A DNA stretch of 64,000 nt from Phycomyces nitens. Lineage: Eukaryota; Mucoromycota; Mucoromycetes; Mucorales; Phycomycetaceae. The DNA is taken from the NCBI GenBank assembly GCA_022702545.1, contig JAHRBC010000002.1, forward strand, positions 7,750,001-7,814,000. The letters are read 5' to 3'. The notes below the pieces were generated by a model. The model was not told the origin of the DNA and made no database searches. It worked only from the letters and a program-made list of their open reading frames with translations. Position 1 is the first letter of the stretch, and the number at the start of each line of letters is the position of its first letter. Positions 34,140-45,032 of the stretch are shown here, in pieces. Both the position numbers and the translations under genes were made by a program.

Positions 34140-34636
34140 GTAACTGCTTATAAATATATAATGGGGTCTCTCTATTGCACATGTCTGTATATCCAAAGGT
34201 AAGATCATATTATGCTAAAGCTCTTCTTTATTAACCAAATCACTCTTTTGTATGTAGCCGCAAATTCTATTTTTCTATCCATCTCAATATAATATTCTGG
34301 TAAACCTTTTATATTATAAATATGTTCTCTTTAATAATATCTATCACAGATGTCTTGCTATGCTCTTGTATGAATTCCCAATTGAAATTATCTGGCCATT
34401 CCAACGACTATATCTTGTAAGTGAACCAATATTTTAGTATTATATATTGCCTATCTACAAATATTAACATATATCTATTAGACAATGATTATTTGTTGGC
34501 ATAATACAGAGGGTCTATCAAAGGTTCTGTTTATTATATTAAAAATGTAAGTATAAGAATGAATGATTTATATAAAAATAATTTACTAACAATCTTCTCT
34601 TTTACTTTTAGACAGTATTGGTTTTCTCTCAGCTAG
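34140..34636 (+). pseudogene. Candidate third gene of Plavaka C, five micro-exons, one junction stop
   Basis: Exons 34140-34198, 34258-34299, 34350-34416, 34482-34546 and 34612-34636 (59, 42, 67, 65 and 25 nt), each bounded by AG and GT with 50-65-nt introns. They read in one frame except for a TGA formed across the second junction. The first exon length (59 nt) equals the comparable exon 3 in B. The third exon carries FQRLYL, comparable to FQGLYI in A. Position and orientation match A and B. Product unknown; decayed copy. Confidence 0.35.
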
Positions 34637-35254
34637 GTAAGTATCCTGGCTCTATTAAGAACCAGTTGATAGTGCCGACCAAGAAATATCGATTGGTAAA
34701 ATAGATATACCAAAGAAATAATCTAGAGACTAGAATGTATAGCGCAAATGTATTTTTTTATCAAATAAAACGAAAAATAAAAATTTTCAGAATCTATTGC
34801 TCCAAAAAAAAACAACAAACCAGGGAGGCTTGTTTGCATAGAATAACTACAATTACCTTGCCATAGTCTACAATCATCCTTGATAGACTGTTAAAACATA
34901 CTATAAAACCCACTATAAAATATAATGAAAGATAAAACTGGTTGTTTGTAAGTGGCCAATCTCCCCTGACACAAACTGTCTGTGTATTGTAAAATACAAT
35001 GCAAAAAAGGGTAGATCGACTAGGAATATATTGTGGCTACAATGTATATTTAAGTTTTGCGCTGTTTGAGGGCATTTAAATATTCTACATTGGATCCTTG
35101 TACACCAGTAGGTAGGATGATTCAGTTCACCCCCATATCTTTTTAGTCTACTACGGATCACGATTATATATTACCAAAAGCATAGTAAAACTATACAATT
35201 AAGTAGCTTATTTTATAAGTTTTATCTACATAATACCCTTAGACTTTTGTAGTG
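34637..35254. other. Right subterminal region of Plavaka C
   Basis: No convincing gene. Ends in the terminal repeat CTTTTGTAGTG. Confidence 0.45.
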
Positions 35255-35654
35255 AGTGGTGTAAACCTATATCAAACAGTAGAAATATTATATTAATATT
35301 AAATTGAGAATAGATGAGCAACAAAAAAGCTCTAACTTATAGTACATCTGTCATGATTGGGGATTCAGCCTCGTCATCCGTTTGAAATACCTCATCTTCC
35401 GAAAGAAAAGAACTGCTTGCTCTTTCCTGCTATAACATAATAAAAATATTGTATTAATTATAATGTATATTCAAATGTTTGTTAATTAATAAACTTGCCT
35501 GGCTGTTCTCTGCTATTTTTCTCTTATGAGTCTGGTTTGCACTCTTAAAGGTGTCTTGAAGAAGATTCTTGGCACACCACATTCTTTTGCACTTGTAAAT
35601 GTGGAGTGCTATTATCCTAGCCGTGCCTCACTGGCCACAATCATTGATGACAGG
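35255..35654 (-). pseudogene. E2 copy of the unidentified E-family gene tail
   Basis: The minus-strand exon 35654-35499 ends ...RKIAENSQ at a GC-type donor (CAG/GCAAGT). The next exon (about 35411-35333) reads ASSSFLLEDEVFQ, as in E1, and the last exon continues beyond Plavaka C at 27079. An in-frame stop interrupts the first exon. The 5' continuation lies across Gypsy-2 at 41841 onward. Confidence 0.4.
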
Positions 35655-36265
35655 TGTAGCAAAATTACTAAAACACGATAAGTCAATTTTACTTGATATT
35701 TATTTTTAAAGTAAAAGAGAAACTGAAATTCTGTCTGTTGTAGGATTTGTGTATAAATACTTGACTGGGTGTTAATAGGGCTTTTAGATATTGTTAAATC
35801 AGAGGAAAACAAAGCACGGACAAGAGTACGGTGAGACTTTGTTTATTAAGAGAGAAAGAATTTGTGAATCAGATGAAGACTATTGCTATTCGTATTGTGC
35901 GTTTATATAGACATTGAGATGAGTGCTAGTGATGATATGATGATATCATGTAATGTCTGTTCTCTCTACCAACTATTAGATATGACTTGTTATTTTACTT
36001 AGTACTATTAACCAGTGTGTTAGTACTAGTTGTTAGTGTGTCTTTACGTATGAATAATGTATTTGGAAAGGTACACTCTTTAGTGCACTTCCAGTAGGTC
36101 GGTTATTCAATATGTTTCAATATTGGTAATTTGTGTTAATGTTTCAATCTATGATTATGTTGGATACAACAGATATTAGTGTAACTTAAATCTACTTGAG
36201 TGGATTTTGTTACTTAGTTTTTGTTAAGCCAATTTGTAATAGTATTTAAAGGTGGTTTTACCACA
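35655..36265 (-). repeat. 3' LTR of Gypsy-2, interrupted by a solo LTR
   Basis: Minus-strand start TGTGGTAAAACC, end TTTTGCTACA. The nested insertion at 35792-36171 is flanked by GATAT at 35787-35791 and 36172-36176. Confidence 0.93.
35792..36171 (+). mobile_element. 380-bp solo LTR, copy 1
   Basis: TGTTAAATCAGAGG...TGGATACAACA with GATAT target duplications. It lies in the 3' LTR of Gypsy-2, so it postdates that element. Two near-identical relatives are at 43255-43634 and 46233-46613. No internal region of this family occurs in the window. Confidence 0.93.
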
Positions 36266-36389
36266 CTCCCCCCAGCCAGGTTCAATTATGATTGAAACGA
36301 CTTGTTAGTCTAATAATCCAAAAAAACAAAACAAAACAAAAAAAAACCGACTTGGATAAAAAAAAAAAAAAATGTGAAAAATAAAAGTT

Positions 36390-39300
36390 TTAGAGTTTAC
36401 GAGGTCGTCCTCTCTTTCGTATAGGTTGGTTTTGGACGGTGGTAGGTAATGTCATTGTCCGTGTGCATTTTGTCCCGATTGTTATAGCATTGGAATTGGT
36501 AGTTGGTACCTCGCTATCGGTTTTTCTTGGACGCCCTCTTTTACGAACAGGTTGTACAACTGTAGCGACCTTAGCAAGCATTGCTTTGCTTTTTTTTTCT
36601 TCCAGTCTTTTCCAGTACTTGCGAATGGGTTCCGGTGAGCGAAATTCGCTAGCGGAAATCCAAGAATTTTCACGTTCTCCAAGTCCTTTCCATTTAACCA
36701 AAAATAGACAAGATTGACCTGCGTCTTTATGGTCTCGTATTTCGTCTACTTCGACATATTCATCTTCGATAGCAGTTTCATCAATGTTCACCACTTTTAG
36801 TTCTGATAGTGTATAGTCACAATGTAATAGCTCATTCGTTTCATCGCGCAATACATAGTTGTTACTTTCCGTTTTGCGAACGACTACAAATGGACCTTCG
36901 AATAGTGGCGATAGTTTTGTATCTCTTGATGGTAATCGTACCATGACTGTTTGTCCCAAAGGTATATCGATAAGGTAATGTTTCTTGTTAAATTTCTTGT
37001 CATATTCTTCGATAGGTTGCATTGTACGTTTCTTAATTGCAGGAAATACTATTGTTGACATTTTTTCTGCTCGCTGAAGTATTTCTTCTTCAGTAAGACA
37101 TTCTTTGGTTGTAGATGGCTGTGTATCGTTGGCAGAGTAGTCTCCAGGTTTATTAACCTTACGCGCAAACATAAGTGAGAATGGGCTTGAACCAGATCTG
37201 GTACGGATCTTCAAATTGCAGCATAGTTGTGCTGTAGGTAGTATGTCATCCCAGTTTCTGAAGTCTTGTCCACATAATTTGCGCAAGGTATTTTTTATCA
37301 TTTTGACGCTAGTTTCAGCAATTCCATTTCCTTGTGGGTAGTAGGCAGTCAAAAATTTATGTTTGATACCCAGAATCTGGGTAATAGATTGCATCAAGCT
37401 GTTCCCGAATTCCCTACCATTATCCGATTGAATGAATCGTCCTACGATTGCAATACCATAATCTCTAAATATCCCTGTTAAGACTTTGGCTACAGTGTCA
37501 CTTTGTTTGTTGGGTAATGGTCTGGCAATAATGTATCTAGTTGCTACATCGACCACTACCAATATGTATAGGTTTTGGTTTTCGGCAACTGCAAAAGGTC
37601 CTGCCAAATCCATTGCAATATGATCGAATACATCCCAAGCCACTATGCTTTTCTTGGGGTTGTACCCTCTTTTTACAATGGTATGTTGCGCACAAGGTAT
37701 ACAGTTCGATATGATTTCCTTGCATTCTTTATACATTGATGACCAATACATACCATCACTTAGTAGTGATTGTACTACGCCTTCTATGCCAAAGTGTCCC
37801 ATTTTGTGAGCTTCTTCCACCAATGACTTTCTGTCAGCTAGAGGTGGAATCAAATAATCTAAGGTAGCTTCCTTGAATTGCTCATTGTTGAGTTTAACGG
37901 CTAGGATATGTAGGTCTTTGTCTTTGCTATGTACTATTTGACGTTTGGTGAAGTGTGATCCTCTTTTCTTTACTTCATAGTTAGATGTAACATCGGGTTT
38001 GATGTTCTGTCATTTTATCATAATATATTTTAGCATTTTATGGATGACTTGATCCTCCTCTTTCTTTTGTTGCACATCTTCTTCAACCGGAGGGTATAAC
38101 CGGCTCAGTGCATCGGGTAGAGTGTTATCTACTCCTTTGATGTAGCTGATTTTCAGTCGCCCGTATTCGTTGAGAGTATCAACATAATTTTGGAGGTTAC
38201 TGGACAAATAGCTACTAGAATATAAATAAACTAGCGCTGAGTGATCCGTTCATATTTCTAGGTTTGGGTTGCCTAGCAATAAAGGTCTAAACCTTTCCAG
38301 CCCAAATATAATAGCGTAGATTTCGCGACAGTTGGTCGACCATAACCGTTGATGTTTGTTCAAAGATTTGGATATAAATGCAATATGCTTAGTGCGTCCA
38401 TCCTCCGCTTTTTGGTACAGAATAGCAGATACGCCATAGAGCGAAGCATTGGTTTGCATGTAAAACTTCTTACTCATATCTGGGGCATGTAATACCGCAC
38501 TTGATAACAGAACTTGCTTAATGCCTTCTAGGCATTCTGTATGTATGTTATTCCATTTTTCTTTGACATTAGGTTCATAGCATAATTGATCCAAGGGTGC
38601 AGTTAGTTTGGAGCTCAATGGGATATAGTCTCTCATGAATGTGATAGTTCCCATGAGTTTTCTGACTTGTTCTGCAGATCGACAGATTGGCCATTCCTGA
38701 ATATTCGATAGTTTTCGAAAGTCTATTTTGGTAATACCAGGGCCAACGACAAATCCCAAGGTAAAGATCGTAGTTTGGAAAAATTTGCATTTTTGTACAT
38801 TGAGTTTCAGATTAGCAGCTGTAAGCTTGTTTATCACTGTTTGTACGAGTTGAGCATGTCTAGCAGGGGTACTGAATAAAATGCAGTCATCCACATAGGA
38901 TTCGACACCTTCAGTATCCCCAAGAATTATCTTGATAACTCTGCAAAATAAACTAGTAATAGTTTTTAAGCCAAAGCAGCAGGCTTGCCACTTGTATGTT
39001 TTGTTCTCAAAGGTAAAAGAAAGTATTTCTTGATCGGATTCTTTGACTTTAAATGAGTGGTAAGCATTTTTTAAGTCCAACTTTGAGAACACCATCCCTG
39101 GTTTGGCAACTTTTCGGAAAATGTCTTGAATGCAGTTGACGGCATAGTCCTCTTTGTATGAATCAGATATGTTGATATTTATCCGACGTAAGTCCTGTAC
39201 TATATGCAGCTTTGTTAAAGTGCCATCGTCTCCTTTCTTAGGGATTACTAACAAAGGAGAGTTATATCGGGCACTTGGTTCTGCTGGTACTACCAAGCCA

Positions 39301-41555
39301 CTCTGTAGCCATTCGTTAAGCTGCTTTTGTATTTCAGGCATGTATTTATATGGTAAGGGGTATTGTCTAATATAACAATTTGTTCCGTCTTGCTTCATAG
39401 GAATACATACTTCTGAAGCAGGTACATTACAGAATGTACCGGGTTTGATGGCTTCGTTCTTCTGTATGGCCCCCGAAATGTCTTGGAAAAAGTGTTGTCT
39501 TTCTGATTCAGTTCCATAATTGCTGTTCTCCGGATTATAATAATTATGTGTATCAAAGTTTAAATCTTGAGGTTCTGAGTAGTTCTCTTCAAATTCTTTA
39601 GGGTAACGATAAGCAATTCCCGTCATTCGCATATCCAACTTTTCAAATATATCTGTTCCCAACAATATATCAGCTTGGGCTGCTATGTGATTAGGGAAAT
39701 TTACGACTTCAAATTGGTGGGTACAGCAAAATGGAGCATCTCCATACACTACTGACAGTAATTCTGTCTGACCTAATCTCTCAGGATAATTGCTACTTTC
39801 ATGTGCAAAGTTTTTTATCACACCCTGCACTGGAAAGATTTGTTTGTGCGCAAAGTATTTATTAAATGTGTATTGGTTAATACACGTGGTGTCGGCACCA
39901 GAATCGCACATGGCCATGAGCTTGGTTCCCTCTATGACAATAGGTGTCAATAACAATTTGTTGGATGGATTTGTTTCTCCATTAATGTCTGCCAACTTAC
40001 AGTCTTCGTTGTCGAAGGGGTCAGAGCTCATGGCGTTGCTCATCGCATCTTGAATCTGGTTTCTACCAGGGTGCACAACTCCGCCGCCACTGTTGTTCCT
40101 GCGGTTGTTATTGTTGTTGTGGTGGTGGTTGTTGTAGGGAGCCCACTTGCTCTTGTTCAAGCCATCAGACGCCGAAACCGTGTTGATGGCAACGTTTCTT
40201 TTGGCTGCCAGGTTCTCTGGTCTTCTTTCCGGGTATACATCGAAGTACGCGGTGCATTTATGACCCCGGAAGTATGAGCCTTTGCAAAACTTGCACTTGC
40301 GCTCCTCCGGCATTACGGAAACTTGTTGTTTCTGCTGGCTGACCGACGTGGCTCTGAAAGGGTAGTTCTTTGAGCCCAGGTTTCTTGGAGTATTGCCAAT
40401 TATCCTGGCCTCATCATGGTTGACCATGTCCTTTCTAGTCTTCTTCCCTTGCTCGGCCTGGGTGCAGTTTTCCTCATCGTGATCTGCCTTATACCCACCG
40501 TGTGCGCCACAGAAGAGATCGTTGGACTCTCTTGCAAATTTCCGTTTGTCCCCTTTGTTATGACGAGGGGCAGACACTCTCTTGGCGGCCTGGGTTACTT
40601 GTTCAACAGTCTTGATGAAGCTGTTGTCTTCTTTGCCCGTGCTAAGGTTGTTGAAGATTGGATCGTACCACAATGATGGAAGACTCTTTATGAAGATTTC
40701 TCCCAGTGTCGTGTCATCACTTCTGAATCCGGCCTTGTTGGCCTCCTTCAAAAAGCGCATGGAGTAGACCTCCACCAATTCCTCCTCGCGAATTGTCATA
40801 TATAAGACACTCAGTCTGTTCTTACCCCGGGTGATATTAGAGTTAAATTTCTCCTCCATCGTTTTCTTGGCCTCTGCCCATGATTCTGTCATAAACAAAG
40901 TCTCCTGGACCCAATGGTGGAAGGTAGTATGGAAGGCCAAGGTCAGTAGTTTCTTCCATCCATTCTTTCCTCCGAATCCAGTCAGGCTTAAAAAAAGCTC
41001 GTATGCCATGGCAAAAGCATTCACGTCTTCATAAACCACTTCTCCTGGGAAATACACCATGTTCATAGCATGGATTTGAAACTTTGGTATGTCGTTGAGC
41101 GTGTAGACACAGCTCACCGCTCCCTTGGACTCATGCCCTTCCGCTTCTTCGTTTCCTCTTGCATTGGCCTTCAACATCTCAATGTTTTTCGAGGCCAACA
41201 GGAGATTCAGTCTTGCCATCACTATCTGTGTTCTTTTGTGAAGGCGTTCCTTGGCAATCATGTCTTCCTCGGATTGTAATCCTGGCTGGTCCATGAAAAC
41301 CATCATTTCTGAGTGGAGGTTGTTAAGCTCCTGCTCAGTCGACTTGATGTATTCAAGGAACGAAGGTTGTTTGACCTTGTCCTTCTTCTCAGTCATAATC
41401 AACTCCTTTGTAGAAGAGTTGTACTCTTTTGACGATTCTGTCTTGTTGGACAAAATCATCTCGGTCATCTCCACATCCTCAGCAACCGATAGCTGAGCTA
41501 CCTGGTTGTTGAGTGCAGATTCAGCAATATCGTTGGTTTCACAATGGTTGGCCAT
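36390..41555 (-). pseudogene. Gypsy-2 gag-pol polyprotein with C-terminal chromodomain and AT-hooks, two stops
   Basis: One frame of 1722 codons from 41555 to 36390. A gag-like region ends in a Cys/His knuckle of unusual spacing (CKFCKGSYFRGHKC). Then come protease (MCDSGADTTC), reverse transcriptase (FSKLDLKNAYHSFKV, SYVDDCILFS), RNase H (FYMQTNASLYGVSAIL, DALSRLYP), integrase (HKMGHFGIEG, VVDVATRYIIARPLP, QSDNGREFGN) and a chromodomain (EYVEVDEIRDHK, LFLVKWKG, ENSWISASE). It ends with two KRGRPRK AT-hook-like motifs. Only two stops break it: TGA at 38250-38252 (expected Trp before TDHSALVY) and TGA at 38010-38012. The chromodomain marks it as a chromovirus, a lineage whose integration is guided to histone marks. 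Confidence 0.93.
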
Positions 41556-41609
41556 TTGACAGAATTTTCTTCTCTTTTATGGTAAAAAAAATATGCAAAT
41601 TGAAAAAAG

Positions 41610-41835
41610 TGTAGCAAAATTACTAAAACACGATAAGTCAATTTTACTTGATATTTATTTTTAAAGTAAAAGAGAAACTGAAATTCTGTCTGTTGTAGGA
41701 TTTGTGTATAAATACTTGACTGGGTGTTAATAGGGCTTTTAGATATTAGTGTAACTTAAATCTACTTGAGTGGATTTTGTTACTTAGTTTTTGTTAAGCC
41801 AATTTGTAATAGTATTTAAAGGTGGTTTTACCACA
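41610..41835 (-). repeat. 5' LTR of Gypsy-2
   Basis: 226 bp, TGTGGTAAAACC...TTTTGCTACA on the minus strand. Appears identical to the uninterrupted parts of the 3' LTR. Confidence 0.95.
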
Positions 41836-41920
41836 ACAGGTACGTTGATTTTGTCATCATTGACCAAGAAGTGTCTTTGCTGCTATTGCTATTATTAGTT
41901 AAATAATCTCTTACCTACCC

Positions 41921-42797
41921 ATGGAAAAAGTAATTAGAGTATACTCCAAGCTTATCACGTCAAACTTGAAGGGCGGTAGAAATACCAGTTTGCTTGTTGA
42001 GCGCTTTGCTGTTCATAGCTTTGTCAGTTCAGCAAACAGCTCTCAGAATTATCCTAGTACAAGTCAGCCGTCCACATATAATGAAGCAAGTTTCTTAGAT
42101 CTTCCAGATGGTGTAAGTGCTGCCCAGCTATGGGAGCCATTTAACTGACATGCCAGCTTGAATGATGATGACTTGGAAGGTGTCAGCAGCCCTGTTGTCA
42201 AGAATACTTTGGCAAAGTAGTATGTGCGAAACAGTGGTATGAACAGTATTGAACTTGATAACCCGACAATTGTTGTTGCTTCTTGTCTTTGGAAAAATTC
42301 AACCGTACATTCTTCATGTATGTACCGAAGAATAAAAAATGAGACCAGACGTGGCAATCATCATGTGATGTTCACCTGTCCATACAGAAAGTGAGTATTG
42401 GTATTAGTCAAAATACAAAATAGAGATCACTTGCATTTTTTATATTTTTATCTAGCCGTCGCAATATAACTATTCAAAGCTGGTTTGTTGGCACCGTGGA
42501 ATTTTATTTTGAGCATAAAGAGGTTGATGGCACACCGCACCTTCTGGCATTGTTGAAGTGATGAAAGAGCATGGTACAGCAGCCCATGACTCATCTGTGC
42601 CAATCGTAATACGGCGGTCACACAGCTCAACTAGACAAACAACCCAGCCAAAATATGCTGTTAATGTGGATGACATTCAGCATCAAGTTGGGCTCATCCA
42701 GTACCCTCCGAGTAGTAATCAGTTCTTTATCATTGCACCATATTACGTGTTTAATGACAATCTGCGTGTGACCATGGGGAACCTTGCCACTTTATAA
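41921..42797 (+). pseudogene. Divergent tnp2-like transposase C-terminal fragment in E2
   Basis: A broken frame begins MEKVIRVYSKLITSNLKG. After stops it reads RRIKNETRRGNHHVMF, GTVEFYFEHKEVDG, HLLALLK, VDDIQHQVGLIQYPPSSN and FIIAPYYV. A GT-AG type intron at about 42390-42455 separates two parts. The order resembles the C-terminal domain of the Plavaka transposases (RGSYIQALF, GQIQYLF, HVFAYVHWY, ILPVHRILL) but is far more divergent. It is probably the remnant of E's own transposase, placing E in a separate branch of the same superfamily. Several stops; non-functional. Confidence 0.5.
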
Positions 42798-42894
42798 AAA
42801 TTTTCTTTTTCTTTTTCTTTCCTTATAAATATCAATACCAAATAAAATAAAATAAAATGGCTAATAATGTCAAAAACAAAAAAATTGTTTCAAA

Positions 42895-43206
42895 AAAACG
42901 GTAGCATAACTACCGTTTTGTTCACACAGGCAAAAAATTATTTTTCTCAAAAATGCGCAACATCTTTAACACCAAATAAAATGCTCATTTCAATAAACAA
43001 CGTTGCCTAAAAACTTACGAGCCCTTTATATGGTGCTACAACTACCTCATTGCCAGATGAAAAGACATTTCATGCAACTTTTATGAATCGGGATCAATGA
43101 CATTACCTTTCAACCACAATCTGCGGAGATAAAGTGCTCTAAAATCATAAAAAACGGTAGTTATGCTACCGTTTTTGGCACAGCTACCGGTCCTTCCGCC
43201 GTAGTG
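42895..43206. repeat. 5'-terminal arm of E2 with palindromic subterminal repeats
   Basis: Contains ACGGTAG-CATAA-CTACCGT (about 42899-42917), its counterpart at about 43154-43172 and a further GGTAGC next to the CCGCCGTAGTG end. The other E terminus carries the same ACGGTAG/CTACCGT units (25687-25720). Such clustered subterminal repeats are the usual transposase-binding sites of CACTA elements. Confidence 0.6.
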
Positions 43207-43254
43207 CATTTGACATAAGCAAAGGTATGACTATCAGCTTGAAGGGTCTGTGGA

Positions 43255-43634
43255 TGTTAAATCAGAGGAAAACAAAGCACGGACAAGAGTACGGTGAGAC
43301 TTTGTTTATTAAGAGAGAAAGAATTTGTCAATCAGATGAAGACTATTGCTATTCGTATTGTGCGTTTATATAGACATTGAGATGAGTGCTAGTGATGATA
43401 TGATGATATCATGTAATGTCTGTTCTCTCTACCAACTATTAGATATGACTTGTTATTTTACTTAGTACTATTAACCAGTGTGTTAGTACTAGTTGTTAGT
43501 GTGTCTTTACGTATGAATAATGTATTTGGAAAGGTACACTCTTTAGTGCACTTCCAGTAGGTCGGTTATTCAATATGTTTCAATATTGGTACTTTGTGTT
43601 AATGTTTCAATCTATGATTATGTTGGATACAACA
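43255..43634 (+). mobile_element. 380-bp solo LTR, copy 2
   Basis: TGTTAAATC...GATACAACA with GTGGA at 43250-43254 and 43635-43639. Differs from copy 1 by only a few bases. Inserted in the transposase gene of D. Confidence 0.93.
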
Positions 43635-43691
43635 GTGGATTTACAAGTGAGTTGACAAATAAATACTGAATCTGACCAGTAAAGGCACTTA

Positions 43692-45032
43692 CAGACTCTT
43701 TCCCATAGTAAGGAGTCAATTCAATATCCGCCAAATCAAAAAAATAACTTCTTTAACTCTCTCATTGCGTTATACCCACTTTTGCTTAACAAGTCATGTC
43801 TGAAAATATACGAGTGAAAACAGACAACATTTAACAGCAATAAATGTGTTTATTAATTTTATTTAGTATTTGGTGGAGCCACCACCTGCCTTTTTCATTT
43901 CAGCTATATGATTTGGCATTGACATGCAATGTCTTTCACATACTTCAACAGGTATTTTCTTCCACTCTTCATGGATTGCAGAATCCAGCTCCTTAATATT
44001 TTTTGGAGCTGGTACTCTTGCCCTTACCATGCGCTCAAGATAAGTCTACAAGTTCTTGATAGGACTGAGATCTGGGCTATTCGGCGGCCATACCATTACT
44101 GGAATACCTTGGCACTTCTTCCAGTCCTCAGCCAGCTTTGACTTATGACAAGGAGTATTGTCTTCTTGATAAATGAACTCTCCATCATGATGTTCATTCA
44201 AATTGTCCATGAAAGGGACAAGTTTTCTGCCAAGTAAGTTGATATAGGCATACTGGTCAAGAGTGTTGATTATAGTCTTCAAAGGGCCGACTCCTCCTGC
44301 CCACACACAGCCCCACACCATTACAGAACCACCGCCAAACTGCATTCTTGGCATAATACAGTCTTTCCTGAACTTCTCTACTAGAAAGTGCCACACTCGC
44401 ATGTTTCCATCCTTAGGAAAAAGCATGAACCTAGATTCATCACTCCAGACAACATGATCTCATCTTTGATTTGTTTCTTTGGGGTGATGAGCAAAAGCTA
44501 ATCACTTCTTTTTGTACACGTTGGATAGCTGTGGCTTAAACACAGTGCGACATGAAGACATTCCAATCCTACAAATGGCACGGCAGATGGTAGTTGTTGA
44601 GATATAATTGCCCATTATGTTGCTCATGGCTTTAGTCAGCTCTCCGAGTATAGCCCTACAATTCTTTTTCATTTCACTCTTAAGATGGCATAAATAACGC
44701 TCATTAAGGATCTTTGAACGTCCTTTTTGCTTTCTGGCAAATGTAGTGCCTGTCTGTCTCTATCTTTGTATAGTCTTTTAGACAGTTGCTTTGGGTATAC
44801 CAGTTTTGGCTGAAATGACCAATTGTGTAATGTCATGAAGAGCACCTCCGATGATCAGCTCTTTCTGGTAATCTGTAAGCTGCTTTCTCTTATAAAGAGG
44901 TTTATTGTTAATTTTGTGAGACATAGTGTGATTCGAAGGAGAAAAAAGGTATAGAAAGAGAAAAACAAGAATATAGTATTGATATGCTATTTGGAAGAGT
45001 TTGAATGATGACTCCTTACTAAAAGGAGTCTG
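43692..45032 (-). mobile_element. Tc1/mariner element Tc1-3, inside Plavaka D
   Basis: Imperfect terminal repeats CAGACTC..TAGTAAGGAGTCA at both ends, flanked by TA at 43690-43691 and 45033-45034. 1341 bp. Removing it with one TA restores the D frame through TGQIQYLFVN. Confidence 0.9.
43863..44924 (-). pseudogene. Tc1-3 transposase, degraded
   Basis: Starts MSHKINNKPLYKRKQLTDYQ with helix-turn-helix segment DITQLVISAKTGIPKATV. A stop follows, then a second half with MLFPKDGNMRVWHF, GGGSVMVWGCVWAGGVG, YQEDNTPCHKS (second Asp) and SPDLSPIKNL, where the expected Glu of PIE appears as Lys (PIKNL), followed by a stop. It ends GGGSTKY near 43866. Several stops and the changed catalytic position make it inactive. 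Confidence 0.82.

Larger units (their letters stand above)
27080..35254 (+). mobile_element. Plavaka-type element C (complete, inside E2)
   Basis: Starts CACTACAAAAATTAAG at 27080 and ends CTTTTGTAGTG at 35254, with AGT at 27077-27079 and 35255-35257. The empty site exists in E1 near 3399 (CACCACTAGGAATG), confirming both ends. At 8175 bp it includes a 1611-bp Tc1 near the left end. Gene order is as in A and B: transposase (plus), accessory gene (minus) and micro-exon gene (plus). Confidence 0.92.
35655..41835 (-). mobile_element. Ty3/Gypsy chromovirus Gypsy-2, complete with both LTRs
   Basis: 5' LTR 41610-41835 and 3' LTR 35655-36265 (226 bp once the nested 380-bp LTR and its 5-bp duplicate are removed). 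TSD ACAGG at 35650-35654 and 41836-41840. The two LTRs look identical base for base. A purine-rich CTGGGGGGAG (minus) sits directly before the 3' LTR, and the gag-pol start is 55 bp from the 5' LTR. Confidence 0.95.
25671..43206 (-). mobile_element. CACTA-type element copy E2 with Plavaka C and Gypsy-2 inserted
   Basis: Termini CACTACGGCGGAA at 25671 and the complement TTCCGCCGTAGTG at 43206. Both ends carry ACGGTAG/CTACCGT palindromes. Removing Plavaka C (27080-35254) and Gypsy-2 (35655-41835) with their duplicated targets leaves about 3.2 kb, so E2 is a short, probably non-autonomous copy. The D target site ATG occurs at 43207-43209 (as CAT) and, after correcting the inversion, at 22431-22433. 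Confidence 0.85.

Noticed and set aside
34913..35161. 82-codon minus-strand frame near the right end of Plavaka C
   Set aside because: No conservation in A, low complexity, no splice context.
40050..41496. Plus-strand frames over the Gypsy-2 gag region
   Set aside because: Antisense to a continuous gag-pol frame and without motifs.
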